Positions 9,231 through 18,143 of a stretch of 64,000 bases of DNA are shown piece after piece (the first letter of the stretch is position 1; each line of letters begins with the position of its first letter). The notes beneath the pieces were generated by a model that was given only the letters and a program-made list of their open reading frames with translations, did not search any database and was not told the origin of the DNA. Source of the DNA: Candidatus Phycosocius bacilliformis (GTDB lineage Bacteria; Pseudomonadota; Alphaproteobacteria; Caulobacterales; Aquidulcibacteraceae); NCBI RefSeq assembly GCF_003112735.1, contig NZ_BFBR01000002.1, positions 248,001 to 312,000 on the forward strand, read 5' to 3'. The position numbers and the translations under genes are program-made.

Positions 9231-10424
9231 TTACAGCGTCCCGCTTTCCTCGGTCAGGAATTTGCGGACAGCGCGGGCGGCCTGGCGGATGCGTTGCTCA
9301 TTCTCAACCAACGCGATGCGAACATATTCGTCGCCATATTCGCCAAAGCCTGCCCCCGGTGCGACCGCAACCCCGGCTTTCTCCACCAATCTTTTGGAGA
9401 ATTCAACTGAACCGAGCGCACGGAATTTCTCTGGGATCAGCGACCAAGCAAACATCGAGGCCTGGGGCTCAGGTACGTCCCATCCAGCACGGGAGAAAGA
9501 ATCGATGAGCGCATCGCGGCGGGCCTTATAAACGGCACGCATCTCGGCCACACAAGCCTGTGGTCCATTGAGTGCTTCAACCGCTGCCACCTGCACGGGC
9601 GTATAGGCCCCATAATCAAGATAGGATTTGACCCGCGCCAAAGCGGCAATCACCCGGTCATTTCCAAGTGCAAACCCAACCCGGAAGCCAGCCATGGAAT
9701 AGGTTTTCGACAAGGTGTTGACCTCAACCACCACATCCTTGGCCCCCTCGACTTGCAGGATGCTGGGTGGGGGCTTGGCCTCATCGAAATAGATTTCCGA
9801 ATAGGCCATATCAGAGATGACCAGCATATTGTGCTTTTTGGCCAGCGCGACGACCTCTTTGTAATAATCAAGGTCGACAACCTGCGCGGTTGGATTGGCC
9901 GGATAACAGACAATCATGGCAATTGGCCGTGGCACAGAATGACGCACAGCCCGGCTGATACCCGCCAGATATTGCTCAGGACTATGCGCCTCGATGGAGC
10001 GGATAACCCCGCCAGCCATGATGAAGCCAAAAGCATGGATCGGGTAAGATGGATTGGGGGCAATCACCACATCGCCTGGCGCGCAAATCGCTTGGGCGAG
10101 GTTGGCAAAGCCTTCCTTCGACCCCAATGTGGCGACAATCTCGGTATCAGGATTGAGTTTGACGCCAAAACGGCGGTCATAATAGCCAGCCATTGCCCGG
10201 CGCAGGCCGGGAATACCGCGCGAGGCAGAGTAGCGATTGGTTCGCGGCTTACGCGCTGTCTCAACCAGCTTTTCGACAATATGCTCCGGCACGGGCAAGT
10301 CCGGATTGCCCATGCCGAAATCGATGATGTCAGTTCCGGCGGCACGCAAACGCGCTTTCAGCTTGTTGACCTCTTCAAACACATAAGGGGGGAGACGTTT
10401 GATCTTGTAAAAATCGCCGATCAT
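9231..10424 (-). CDS. Class I/II aminotransferase (AlaC / LL-DAP aminotransferase-like)
   Basis: 397-residue PLP-dependent fold-type I aminotransferase. FGMGNPDLPVP opens the substrate domain, YPANPTAQVV binds the cofactor region, and K240 in NTLSKTYSMAGFR is the Schiff-base lysine. A ribosome site (AAAGG, 8-nt spacing) supports ATG 10424. Relatives upstream of hom in alphaproteobacteria are annotated as alanine transaminase AlaC or LL-diaminopimelate aminotransferase. The sequence alone does not settle the substrate, so no symbol is given. Confidence 0.88.
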   Translation of the reverse strand: MIGDFYKIKRLPPYVFEEVNKLKARLRAAGTDIIDFGMGNPDLPVPEHIVEKLVETARKPRTNRYSASRGIPGLRRAMAGYYDRRFGVKLNPDTEIVATLGSKEGFANLAQAICAPGDVVIAPNPSYPIHAFGFIMAGGVIRSIEAHSPEQYLAGISRAVRHSVPRPIAMIVCYPANPTAQVVDLDYYKEVVALAKKHNMLVISDMAYSEIYFDEAKPPPSILQVEGAKDVVVEVNTLSKTYSMAGFRVGFALGNDRVIAALARVKSYLDYGAYTPVQVAAVEALNGPQACVAEMRAVYKARRDALIDSFSRAGWDVPEPQASMFAWSLIPEKFRALGSVEFSKRLVEKAGVAVAPGAGFGEYGDEYVRIALVENEQRIRQAARAVRKFLTEESGTL

Positions 10425-10492
10425 GGCGGAAACCTTTGGTGTAGCGGGCCCATAGGCCCATCGTGTTCTGAAATTGGAAGAGCAGCGCGATG

Positions 10493-10897
10493 TTAGGTTG
10501 GAGGCAGACGCGCAAGATCTGCCTCCATCTTAGCTCGGGCCTCTTCTGCCCAGGCTTCGGATTGAGCATCGCTCAACATGGTCGGCGCGGAGGCAGGATT
10601 GGCGTCCACAAGGGCTTTGGCGGCTGCGGCCCAGCTTTGATCTGCTTCAGCCTTGGTAATTGGGCCTGCCCCCGGGCGCGCATCAACAGCTTGCCCGTCG
10701 CGGGTGAGGCCGTCCTGAAGGTCTGCCCAAGCCTTTTGAGTTGGCAAATCCTTTGGCGGGTCGGGGATTTTGCGCAGATCGGGATAATCACCGGGTTGAA
10801 TGACCGCGCCAGCAGACCGCAAGGCATCAGGCAAAAACCCTTCTTCAGTCTTTAGAGACTGGCAAGCACCGACAAACAACAACATGCTGAGCGGCAT
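10493..10897 (-). CDS. Putative lipoprotein of unknown function
   Basis: I take ATG 10897 as the start. AGGG lies 8 nt upstream, and the protein then begins MPLSMLLFVGAC, a short signal with lipobox VGAC, predicting a lipid-anchored protein of about 123 mature residues. The frame is open upstream to 11056, but that extension is Arg/Gly-rich and has no signal. The mature part is Ala/Asp/Pro-rich (AGAVIQPGDYPDLRKIPDPP) and ends in a helical Ala/Glu segment. No family is recognised. It lies 68 nt before the aminotransferase gene on the same strand and is divergent from phaC. Confidence 0.6.
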   Translation of the reverse strand: MPLSMLLFVGACQSLKTEEGFLPDALRSAGAVIQPGDYPDLRKIPDPPKDLPTQKAWADLQDGLTRDGQAVDARPGAGPITKAEADQSWAAAAKALVDANPASAPTMLSDAQSEAWAEEARAKMEADLARLPPT

Positions 10898-11230
10898 CAC
10901 AATCGCCCTATGTCTGAACCACCCTGCCCGCACGTGGCGAGGTTCAGGCCGATTGGATGTTCCCTGTCTGCCCATTTGGCTTGCCTTCTCCTGCTTGCCC
11001 ACCCGGTCCACCGCTTTCACCTGCCCGTCCCAGCGTTCACCCGTCCCTGCGTTCAATCGCCTCTGCTTTCAATCGCCTCAGGATCACGTCCAGACGCCAT
11101 AAATGGTGGAAGTTTGCTTCGCACATGGCTAGACTATGTTCATGCGCCGCTGCGCTGTTTGCCGCAAGGCAAAGAGTGCACAAAATCATGACCGAAGACG
11201 CGATTTGGCAGAGGAAACAGGGTCCCCATC
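10898..11230. other. Divergent intergenic region between lipoprotein gene and phaC
   Basis: A 333-nt gap with no convincing gene. It must hold the 5' region of phaC (+) and of the lipoprotein-aminotransferase-hom chain (-). The only clear structure is the repeat cluster at 11013-11079. I could not assign -35/-10 elements with confidence. Confidence 0.5.
11013..11079. repeat. Cluster of short direct repeats upstream of phaC
   Basis: The octamer GC(T/G)TTCA(C/A) occurs at 11013, 11033, 11049 and 11065. The last two lie in a 17-mer (CTGCGTTCAATCGCCTC / CTGCTTTCAATCGCCTC) that differs at one position and repeats with a 16-bp period. Such repeats in a promoter region may be regulator binding sites, or may be simple slippage products. 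Confidence 0.45.
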
Positions 11231-13141
11231 ATGGCAAAAAACACCGCCGAAGGCCCGACTGGGCATCAGGCAGAGGAAAAGCCCAAGACCAACGTGCCAC
11301 CAGGAAAGTCTGCCGATGGCGACAGCCTGATGGATGTGCTCGCCGCGCAAAATCTTGACACGCTTGAAACCCTCACGCGCAATCTGGGTGACGCCATGAC
11401 GCGAATGACCGCGTTGGGGGCTACCGCAGTTGATGGTGTGATGGCCGATGATGCGCGCCCATTGCGTGCCGATCCCTATGGGCTTGCTCCCTATGCCGCC
11501 GATGTCACCACGCGTCTGGTCTCGGATCCAGAGAAACTGGCTGCCGCTCAACAGCAATTATGGCAGGGCTATGCCGAGATCTGGACAGAGGCGATGAAGG
11601 CGGGTCTCGACATCGGCGCGACAGAGGCCAAACCCGATCCCAAATATGCCGACAAACGCTTTGCCGACCCTGATTGGCAGCGCTTGCCAATGTTCAATCT
11701 CTTGGCCAAAACCTATTTGCATACCGCCAATTGGTTCACCGGCCTGATTGATCACGTTGAGGGTCTCGATGATATGACCCGACGCAAGGCGACGTTTTTC
11801 AATAAGCAATTTGCCGATGCCTTCTCGCCATCGAACTTCCTGATGACCAATCCAGTTGCCCTGCGCGAGGCCCTGCGGACCGGCGGGCAAAGCATTGTGC
11901 GTGGACTGGCCAATCTTGAACAAGACCTCAAGCGGGGCCAAGGTCGCCTCACCCCTGCCCAAGTTGATGAACGTCCCTTCAAGATCGGCGAGAATATCGC
12001 AATTACGCCCGGCAAAGTGATCCACCGCGGCGAGATTATCGAAATCCTGCAGTATGACCCGGTGACCCCAACGGTCTATGCCACACCCATCCTGTTTTTC
12101 CCGCCATGGATCAACAAATTCTACATCCTCGACATGCGTCAGGATAATTCCATGGTGAAATGGCTGACCGAGCAAGGCCATTCCGTCTTTGTGGTTTCTT
12201 GGCTTAACCCCGGTGTCGAACACACCGACAAGACCTTTGAAGATTATGCCCGGCTGGGCATTTATGAGGCGTTGGACGTGGTGTGCAAAGCCAGCGGCCA
12301 GAACAAGGTCAATACAGTCGGCTATTGCATCGGGGGCACACTTCTGGCGTCAACCATGGCAGTTATGGCCCAGACTGGCGACACGCGGATCAATTCCACC
12401 ACTTTCTTTGCCTCACAACAGGATTTTGAAGAGGCAGGCGACCTCAAAGTCTTCACCGATGACGCGGCCATCCAATATATTAAGGACGAGATCGAACATG
12501 CTGGTGGCGTGCTTGATGCCACGGTCATGGGCGAGACGTTTAACTTCCTGCGCGCCAATGATCTTGTCTGGTCATTTGTGGTCAATAATTACCTGATGGG
12601 TCGTGACCCCAAACCTTTTGACCTGTTGTTCTGGAACGCAGATCAGACCCGGATGCCCAAGGCGCTGCACCTCTTCTATCTGGACAATTTCTATCGTCAC
12701 AATCGGCTTGGAAAAGGCGAGATGACGATGTCGGGCTATCGGCTCAATCTGAAAGACGTCAAGACTCCGATTTATATGCAGTCCTCAAAAGAGGATCACA
12801 TCGCCCCGTGGCGATCCATCTATCGGGGTGCAAAGTTGTTTGGCGGGCCGGTCCGCATGATTTTGGCGGGCTCTGGCCATATTGCCGGGGTGATTAATCA
12901 TCCCGACGCAAAGAAGTACCAACACTGGCTGCCCCCGGCGACCATGACAGAATTGCCGCCGACAGCAGAAGCCTGGCAAAGCCAATTGATTGAGCACAAA
13001 GGGTCGTGGTGGCCAGACTGGGCTCAATGGCTCGGTGAAAGATCCGGCGAACAGGTTCCAGCCCGTGTGCCCGGCGACACTGGCCTGCCCATTTTGGGCG
13101 ATGCGCCGGGAAGCTATGTACTGGTCAAATCTGGCGATTAA
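11231..13141 (+). CDS. phaC: Class I poly(R)-hydroxyalkanoate synthase
   Basis: 636-residue polymerase joining (R)-3-hydroxyacyl-CoA into polyhydroxyalkanoate at the granule surface. The alpha/beta-hydrolase core has the lipase-like box VGYCIGG with nucleophile Cys near residue 366, Asp near 522 (SSKEDHIAPW) and His in GSGHIAGVIN. The ~230-residue N-terminal domain and the length fit class I, which needs no PhaE or PhaR subunit. AGGG 8 nt upstream supports ATG 11231. The N-terminus is unusually Lys/Glu/Pro-rich for ~30 residues. A phasin is encoded at 57 kb; phaA and phaB are not in the window. Confidence 0.95.
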   Translation: MAKNTAEGPTGHQAEEKPKTNVPPGKSADGDSLMDVLAAQNLDTLETLTRNLGDAMTRMTALGATAVDGVMADDARPLRADPYGLAPYAADVTTRLVSDPEKLAAAQQQLWQGYAEIWTEAMKAGLDIGATEAKPDPKYADKRFADPDWQRLPMFNLLAKTYLHTANWFTGLIDHVEGLDDMTRRKATFFNKQFADAFSPSNFLMTNPVALREALRTGGQSIVRGLANLEQDLKRGQGRLTPAQVDERPFKIGENIAITPGKVIHRGEIIEILQYDPVTPTVYATPILFFPPWINKFYILDMRQDNSMVKWLTEQGHSVFVVSWLNPGVEHTDKTFEDYARLGIYEALDVVCKASGQNKVNTVGYCIGGTLLASTMAVMAQTGDTRINSTTFFASQQDFEEAGDLKVFTDDAAIQYIKDEIEHAGGVLDATVMGETFNFLRANDLVWSFVVNNYLMGRDPKPFDLLFWNADQTRMPKALHLFYLDNFYRHNRLGKGEMTMSGYRLNLKDVKTPIYMQSSKEDHIAPWRSIYRGAKLFGGPVRMILAGSGHIAGVINHPDAKKYQHWLPPATMTELPPTAEAWQSQLIEHKGSWWPDWAQWLGERSGEQVPARVPGDTGLPILGDAPGSYVLVKSGD

Positions 13142-13220
13142 GGGCGCGGCTTCAAGCCCGCGCACTTGATTTATACAGGAATTGGCAATCCATGGGCTTA
13201 TTCGCCTCGTAAAGTCTGCC

Positions 13221-14702
13221 ATGCAAGTTTCCCCGCCCGGTCACTCCCCCGCCCTTGTCTGGTTTCGTGAAGATCTGCGGATCGATGACCATCCAGCTCT
13301 TGCCGCAGCCGCTGTTGCAGGCCCGGTATATGCTGTCTTCATCTTGGAAGAAGGCCCGGATCTGGGCCGTCCCTTGGGTGGGGCCAGTCGGTGGTGGCTA
13401 CATCACAGCCTGACCAGCTTAAGCCAATCCTTGGCCCAACATGGAATCAATCTGATCCTTAAGCGCGGTGATCCCCGCACCATCATACCTGATCTGGCTA
13501 GAGAGCTAGACGTTGCACAGGTGCACTGGAATCGGCGCTATTATGCTTGGTCAGTCCCGGTCGACCGAGACATTAAAGACAAATTGCGGACTGCAGGCTT
13601 GGGCGTTTACAGCCACAAAGCACAAGTCCTGACAGAGCCTTGGGAGGTCAAGACCGGCTCTGGCGGTGCCTTCAAAGTTTTCACACCATTCTTCCGCGCA
13701 GCAACCCCCTTGTGCGACGCGTTCGCCGATGCGGCAGGCCCGATGCCCACGCTAAACGGGGGTCGTGTTCCAGCGCAAATAGGTGAGACCTTGGCGGATT
13801 GGGCTCTCCTGCCATCCAAGCCGGATTGGTCGGGTGGCCTGCAGGCCAGCTGGCAGCCAGGTGAAGCCGGTGCGCGTGCACGGTTGGATGGGTTTCTGGC
13901 AAAGGGGCTCAAAGGCTATGGTCATGACCGCAATTTGCCTGCCAAGCCTGCAACCTCGGGCCTATCTGCCCACTTGCATTTTGGGGAAATCTCCATCCGT
14001 CGGGTCTGGCAGGCAGCCCGCGCCGCGATGGCGGCCAATTCTGCCTTGGAAGAAGATGGCCGGGTGTTTCTGTCAGAATTGTGCTGGCGAGAGTTTTCTT
14101 TCCAACTGATCTACCATTACCCAGACTTTCCCGAGCATAGTTGGAAAGAGGCCTTTCGCAGCTTCCCGTGGACATCGGATCCATCCGCTGTGCGGGCTTG
14201 GCAGCGCGGCCAGACCGGTTACCCCATTGTGGACGCTGGCATGCGTCAATTATGGAAGACAGGTTGGATGCATAATCGCGTACGCATGATTGTGGCATCC
14301 TTTCTGGTCAAACACTTACTACAGGATTGGCGTGTGGGCGAAGCTTGGTTCTGGGATACGCTGGTCGATGCCGATGTCGCCAATAATGCCGCAGGCTGGC
14401 AGTGGGTTGCTGGCTGCGGGGCCGATGCTGCACCCTATTTCCGCATTTTCAATCCGATGGCCCAAGGCGAGAAATTTGACGCAGATGGGGCCTATGTGCG
14501 CACATGGGTCCCTGAGCTGGCCCGCCTACCCGACCGCTATATCCACCGCCCCTTTGAATGCCCGACCCATGTGCTGGCTCAAGCCGGCGTGCGGCTGGGT
14601 CAGACCTATCCCTTGCCCATCGTCAATCACGAAAAGGGCCGCAAACGCGCGCTTGATGCCTTTGCCAGCCTCAAAGAAACCGCATCGGGAGATCCTGCAT
14701 GA
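13221..14702 (+). CDS. phrB: Deoxyribodipyrimidine photo-lyase (class I CPD photolyase type)
   Basis: About 493 residues. Light-driven repair of pyrimidine dimers with FAD and an antenna chromophore. The N-terminal photolyase domain begins LVWFREDLRIDDHPAL. The C-terminal FAD-binding domain has GYPIVDAGMRQLWKTGWMHN, DVANNAAGWQWVAG and the end motif YPLPIVNH. I prefer ATG 13221, because the in-frame TTG at 13182 has its ribosome site too close, though the site before 13221 is weak. The stop overlaps the next gene's ATG by 4 nt. Position in the FAD/DUF1365/Cfa cluster suggests light or singlet-oxygen stress control. Confidence 0.92.
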   Translation: MQVSPPGHSPALVWFREDLRIDDHPALAAAAVAGPVYAVFILEEGPDLGRPLGGASRWWLHHSLTSLSQSLAQHGINLILKRGDPRTIIPDLARELDVAQVHWNRRYYAWSVPVDRDIKDKLRTAGLGVYSHKAQVLTEPWEVKTGSGGAFKVFTPFFRAATPLCDAFADAAGPMPTLNGGRVPAQIGETLADWALLPSKPDWSGGLQASWQPGEAGARARLDGFLAKGLKGYGHDRNLPAKPATSGLSAHLHFGEISIRRVWQAARAAMAANSALEEDGRVFLSELCWREFSFQLIYHYPDFPEHSWKEAFRSFPWTSDPSAVRAWQRGQTGYPIVDAGMRQLWKTGWMHNRVRMIVASFLVKHLLQDWRVGEAWFWDTLVDADVANNAAGWQWVAGCGADAAPYFRIFNPMAQGEKFDADGAYVRTWVPELARLPDRYIHRPFECPTHVLAQAGVRLGQTYPLPIVNHEKGRKRALDAFASLKETASGDPA

Positions 14703-16045
14703 AAATCGCCATTATTGGATCAGGCATTACCGGCATGTCGGCGGCCTGGGCACTCAAGGATGCTCATGAGGTCACCTTGTTTGAGAAAGACGCACGCCTT
14801 GGCGGGCATTCCAACACCGTCAATGTGGATTATGATGGCAAACGGATCGATGTTGATACGGGCTTCATCGTCTATAATGCCCTCAATTATCCCAATCTGA
14901 TTGCTTTGTTCGATGCTTTGGGTGTGGCAACTCAACAGTCAGACATGAGCTTTTCAGTCCGCGACGGTCGCCCCGGCAGCGAATGGGGCTCTGATGGGGC
15001 ACCGGGCTATTTCGCGTGGAAGCGAAACATGCTTGACCTCAACCATTGGGCGCTATTGGGCGATATGTTGCGCTTTAATGCCCAGGCACAAAAAGACGTC
15101 GGCAATCCCCGCCTACAAAGCCTGAGTTTGGGGGCATATTGCCGCGAGCTTGGCCTCTCGCAGCGGTTTTTAGAGCGCTATCTGGTGCCGATGGGAGCAG
15201 CAATCTGGTCAACGCCTGAAAAAGATATGCTGGACTATCCCGCCGCGAGCTTTGTGCGCTTTTTCAACAACCACCGCCTTGTGCATTTTGAGCGGCCTAA
15301 TTGGCGGACAGTGACGGGTGGATCGCGGCGATATGTGGAGAAATTCGCCGCAGCATTGGGAGACCGGGTTCAGTTACAATCACCGGTCTCGCAGGTGCGC
15401 CGCGACACTCAAGGTGTCGACGTCACGATAGCCGGTCAGGTCCACCGCTTCGACCAAGTAATTCTGGCCTGCCATTCTGATGAAGCTTTGGCCCTTCTGG
15501 GTGATCCTTCGGCCAGTGAGAACGCCATTCTTGGCGCGATTGGTTATGCGCCCAATGAAGCGGTGCTGCATCGCGATGATGGCTTTATGCCGGTTCGCAA
15601 GGCAGCTTGGGCCAGTTGGAATGTTTCGCGCGGGGATCCAGCAGCCCCGATTGAATTGACCTATTGGATGAACCGCTTGCAGGGGCTTGATCCTGCCTGC
15701 CCGCTATTTGTTACCCTCAATCCGGCCAGGCCAATTGATCCAGCCAAAGTCTTTGCCCGCTTCCAGTATGCCCATCCCCAATTTGATGGTCCCGCGGCAG
15801 ATGCTCAGCGCCAGATTTGGTCCATTCAGGGCGTCAACCGGACTTGGTTTGCCGGGGCGTGGCAGGGTTATGGCTTCCATGAAGATGGGCTGCGGGCAGG
15901 CCTGCGTGTGGCGCTGAAACTGGGGGGCCATGTGGCTTGGACTTTTGTTGATGATGACATTGTACGAGACCTCGCCCCCGACGCCGCACACAGCCCTTCT
16001 TCAGGCTCCAGTCAGGTGGCCGAAGAGTCTGAAGCCGCCTCATGA
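14699..16045 (+). CDS. FAD-dependent oxidoreductase of the photolyase-Cfa cluster
   Basis: 448-residue flavoprotein of the amine-oxidase / NAD(P)-binding Rossmann superfamily. The dinucleotide motif IIGSGITGMSAAWAL is at the N-terminus with the acidic ribose-binding end FEKDARLGGHSNT; the C-terminus has the FAD-closing segment FAGAWQGYGFHEDGLRAG. It overlaps phrB by 4 nt and the DUF1365 gene by 4 nt. Homologues in this neighbourhood are usually annotated only as NAD/FAD-binding or cyclopropane-associated proteins. The context suggests oxidation or desaturation of phospholipid acyl chains, which is inference. Confidence 0.85.
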   Translation: MKIAIIGSGITGMSAAWALKDAHEVTLFEKDARLGGHSNTVNVDYDGKRIDVDTGFIVYNALNYPNLIALFDALGVATQQSDMSFSVRDGRPGSEWGSDGAPGYFAWKRNMLDLNHWALLGDMLRFNAQAQKDVGNPRLQSLSLGAYCRELGLSQRFLERYLVPMGAAIWSTPEKDMLDYPAASFVRFFNNHRLVHFERPNWRTVTGGSRRYVEKFAAALGDRVQLQSPVSQVRRDTQGVDVTIAGQVHRFDQVILACHSDEALALLGDPSASENAILGAIGYAPNEAVLHRDDGFMPVRKAAWASWNVSRGDPAAPIELTYWMNRLQGLDPACPLFVTLNPARPIDPAKVFARFQYAHPQFDGPAADAQRQIWSIQGVNRTWFAGAWQGYGFHEDGLRAGLRVALKLGGHVAWTFVDDDIVRDLAPDAAHSPSSGSSQVAEESEAAS

Positions 16046-16836
16046 CACCAGCGCCCGCCCCCGGATTGATGCGCGGCCGGACAGTTCATGTCCGCTTCCA
16101 GCCCTTTGCGCATCGTTTGGAATATGACCTCTTTCAACTTTTGATCGATGTGGATGAGGTGGCCAATGACGTCAAAGGCCTCAGATGGCTGACTTATAAT
16201 CGCTTTGGCCCCTTTGCCTTTTATGATCGTGACCATGGCGACCGGTCAGGCGCGCCCTTGCGCCTATGGGTGGAAGCCCAATTAAAAGCTGCAGCTATTG
16301 AGCATGATGGTGGGCCAATCCGCTTGCTCACCTTCCCGCGCGTATTGGGCTATGTGTTCAATCCACTTTCAGTGTTTTTCATCCATCACCGCGACGGCCG
16401 TCTTGCGGCAGTGATTTATGAGGTGAACAACACCTTTGGGGAAACCCACAGCTATGTCGCCCCAGCAACCGGCGCTGAAGTCGAGTTCCAGGAGGCGGAT
16501 AAGATTTTTCATGTTTCGCCGTTTTTTGATGTCTCAGGTCGCTATGCGTTTACTCTGCGGTCAGGACAGGCCACCCTCTCCTTGACGATCGACAGTTTTT
16601 CAGATGCAGTCCGTCAACATCTGGCAACCCTGAAGCTGCGTAGAGAGGCGCTGAGCGACAGGAATTTGGTGCGTGCTTTCTTTGCCATCCCGTTGCTCAC
16701 GGTCAAAGTGATCTTAGCAATTCACTGGGAGGCGTTGAAATTATTGCTGAAAGGTGCACGCTACCATCACAAACCAGTCCCTCCCATTCCCGTCAGTATT
16801 GCCAGATTAAGCAGGATGCCTTCGCCCCATGAGTGA
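16042..16836 (+). CDS. DUF1365 family protein
   Basis: 264 residues of the DUF1365 family, function unassigned. The characteristic core is present: GRTVHVRFQPFAHRLEYDLF near the start, FPRVLGYVFNPLSVFFIHH and EVNNTFGETHSYV. A C-terminal hydrophobic/amphipathic stretch (RAFFAIPLLTVKVILAIHWEALKLLL) suggests membrane association. It overlaps the preceding FAD oxidoreductase by 4 nt and the following cfa by 8 nt, so translation is likely coupled. The family almost always neighbours Cfa-type methyltransferases and the FAD oxidoreductase, implying a shared lipid substrate. Confidence 0.88.
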   Translation: MTPAPAPGLMRGRTVHVRFQPFAHRLEYDLFQLLIDVDEVANDVKGLRWLTYNRFGPFAFYDRDHGDRSGAPLRLWVEAQLKAAAIEHDGGPIRLLTFPRVLGYVFNPLSVFFIHHRDGRLAAVIYEVNNTFGETHSYVAPATGAEVEFQEADKIFHVSPFFDVSGRYAFTLRSGQATLSLTIDSFSDAVRQHLATLKLRREALSDRNLVRAFFAIPLLTVKVILAIHWEALKLLLKGARYHHKPVPPIPVSIARLSRMPSPHE

Positions 16837-18070
16837 CGTAAAAGACGCCAATCCCGTGTTGATGACACCCAAACTGGCCCGCCAATTGCGGCAGGTGCCC
16901 ATGGCCTTCAAGATGGCCGCTGTGGCCATGACCAATATTGTTGAAGGCAATATTCTGGTCCGTTTGCCTGATGGACGAAGCCTGCTTTTCCAAGGTCATA
17001 AACCGGGCAAAAGCGCGGTCCTGGAAATCAAAGACTTCAGCTTCATCAAGCGGGTCGCGGCCCAAGGTGATATCGGCTTTGCTGAAGGCCTGATGGCCGG
17101 TGAATGGGAAACCCCGGACCTTGCCGTTCTGCTCGAAGTTTTCTCTTCCAATCTCGATTTGATGCCCAAGCTTTTGGTCGGCGGTCCTTTGTGGATGGTG
17201 ATCAATAATTTCCGCCACAAATTCCTGAAGAAGAACACCAAATCCGGCTCGAAAAAGAATATTCTGGCCCATTATGACTTGGGCAATAATTTCTATTCGC
17301 GCTGGCTTGATCCCAGCATGACCTATTCTTCCGCCGTCTATGAACAAGACGGGCAGGATCTGACCAGCGCACAGATGAACAAATATCGCGCACTGGCCGA
17401 GCAGGTGGACCTGCAGCCCGGCCAGCATGTGCTCGAAATTGGCTGTGGTTGGGGTGGCTTTGCTGAATATGCTGCACGCGAATATGGCGCGCGGGTCACC
17501 GGGGTCACCATTTCGGAGGAGCAATATCGTTATGCCACCGAACGGATGGCCAAAGCGGGATTGTCAGAACGCGTCGACATTCGTCTGATGGATTATCGCG
17601 ACATCGAGGGCCAATATGACGCGGTCGTCTCCATCGAAATGTTCGAGGCGGTTGGCGAGGAATATTGGCCGACCTATTTTGACAAGGTCAATTCGGTCTT
17701 AAAGCCCGGCGGGAAGGCAGGCCTGCAAATCATCACCATCGATGACCGCCTGTTTGACGACTATCGCAGCCGGGCAGACTTTATCCAAAGCTATGTGTTC
17801 CCAGGCGGCATGTTGCCCAGCGTCTCGCGCCTTAAATCCGAAGTCGCCCGTGCAGGGCTCGTCTGGCAGAATGCCTCTGCCTTCGGCCTGTCTTATGCCG
17901 ACACGTTGGCGACGTGGGCTAAGTCATTCTTGGCCGAATGGATCCACATTAAGGACATGGGCTTTGATGAGCGTTTCAAGCAATTGTGGCGCTTTTATTT
18001 GGCCTATTGCGAAGCCGGATTCCGCACCGGGCGGATCGATGTTGGCCATTTCTCTATGGTCAAACCCTAG
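16829..18070 (+). CDS. cfa: Cyclopropane-fatty-acyl-phospholipid synthase family methyltransferase
   Basis: 413-residue SAM-dependent methyltransferase acting on unsaturated acyl chains of membrane phospholipids. The SAM motif VLEIGCGWGGFAEYAA is near residue 195, preceded by the family signature HYDLGNNFYSRWLDPSMTYSSA; EMFEAVGEEYW and the C-terminal SYADTLATW are also typical. The N-terminal ~110 residues form the SCP2-like lipid-binding domain usual in alphaproteobacterial forms. It is the last gene of the cluster, followed by a strong terminator. Whether it makes cyclopropane or methyl-branched acyl groups (as the R. sphaeroides relative in furan fatty-acid synthesis does) cannot be told from sequence. 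Confidence 0.92.
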   Translation: MSDVKDANPVLMTPKLARQLRQVPMAFKMAAVAMTNIVEGNILVRLPDGRSLLFQGHKPGKSAVLEIKDFSFIKRVAAQGDIGFAEGLMAGEWETPDLAVLLEVFSSNLDLMPKLLVGGPLWMVINNFRHKFLKKNTKSGSKKNILAHYDLGNNFYSRWLDPSMTYSSAVYEQDGQDLTSAQMNKYRALAEQVDLQPGQHVLEIGCGWGGFAEYAAREYGARVTGVTISEEQYRYATERMAKAGLSERVDIRLMDYRDIEGQYDAVVSIEMFEAVGEEYWPTYFDKVNSVLKPGGKAGLQIITIDDRLFDDYRSRADFIQSYVFPGGMLPSVSRLKSEVARAGLVWQNASAFGLSYADTLATWAKSFLAEWIHIKDMGFDERFKQLWRFYLAYCEAGFRTGRIDVGHFSMVKP

Positions 18071-18093
18071 GACCAATACCGCTGGTATGAAAA

Positions 18094-18127
18094 CGCCCCG
18101 TCTGATCCAGACGGGGCGCTTTTGTTT
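18094..18127. terminator. Strong bidirectional Rho-independent terminator
   Basis: A perfect 11-bp stem (CGCCCCGTCTG / CAGACGGGGCG) with a 3-nt loop, followed by CTTTTGTTT on the + strand and preceded by AAAA, which gives TTTT on the - strand. It separates the convergent cfa and aldehyde dehydrogenase genes. Confidence 0.88.
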
Positions 18128-18143
18128 GGCGTTGCCAGCGACC

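Noticed and set aside
13141-13162. Imperfect GC hairpin after phaC
   Set aside because: Stem has a bulge and no T tract follows; too weak to call a terminator, and it may only be chance in GC-rich DNA.
13167-13195. TGAT-type -35 resembling an RpoE-ChrR promoter before the photolyase gene
   Set aside because: TGATTT is present but no TAAGA-like -10 lies at the required spacing.
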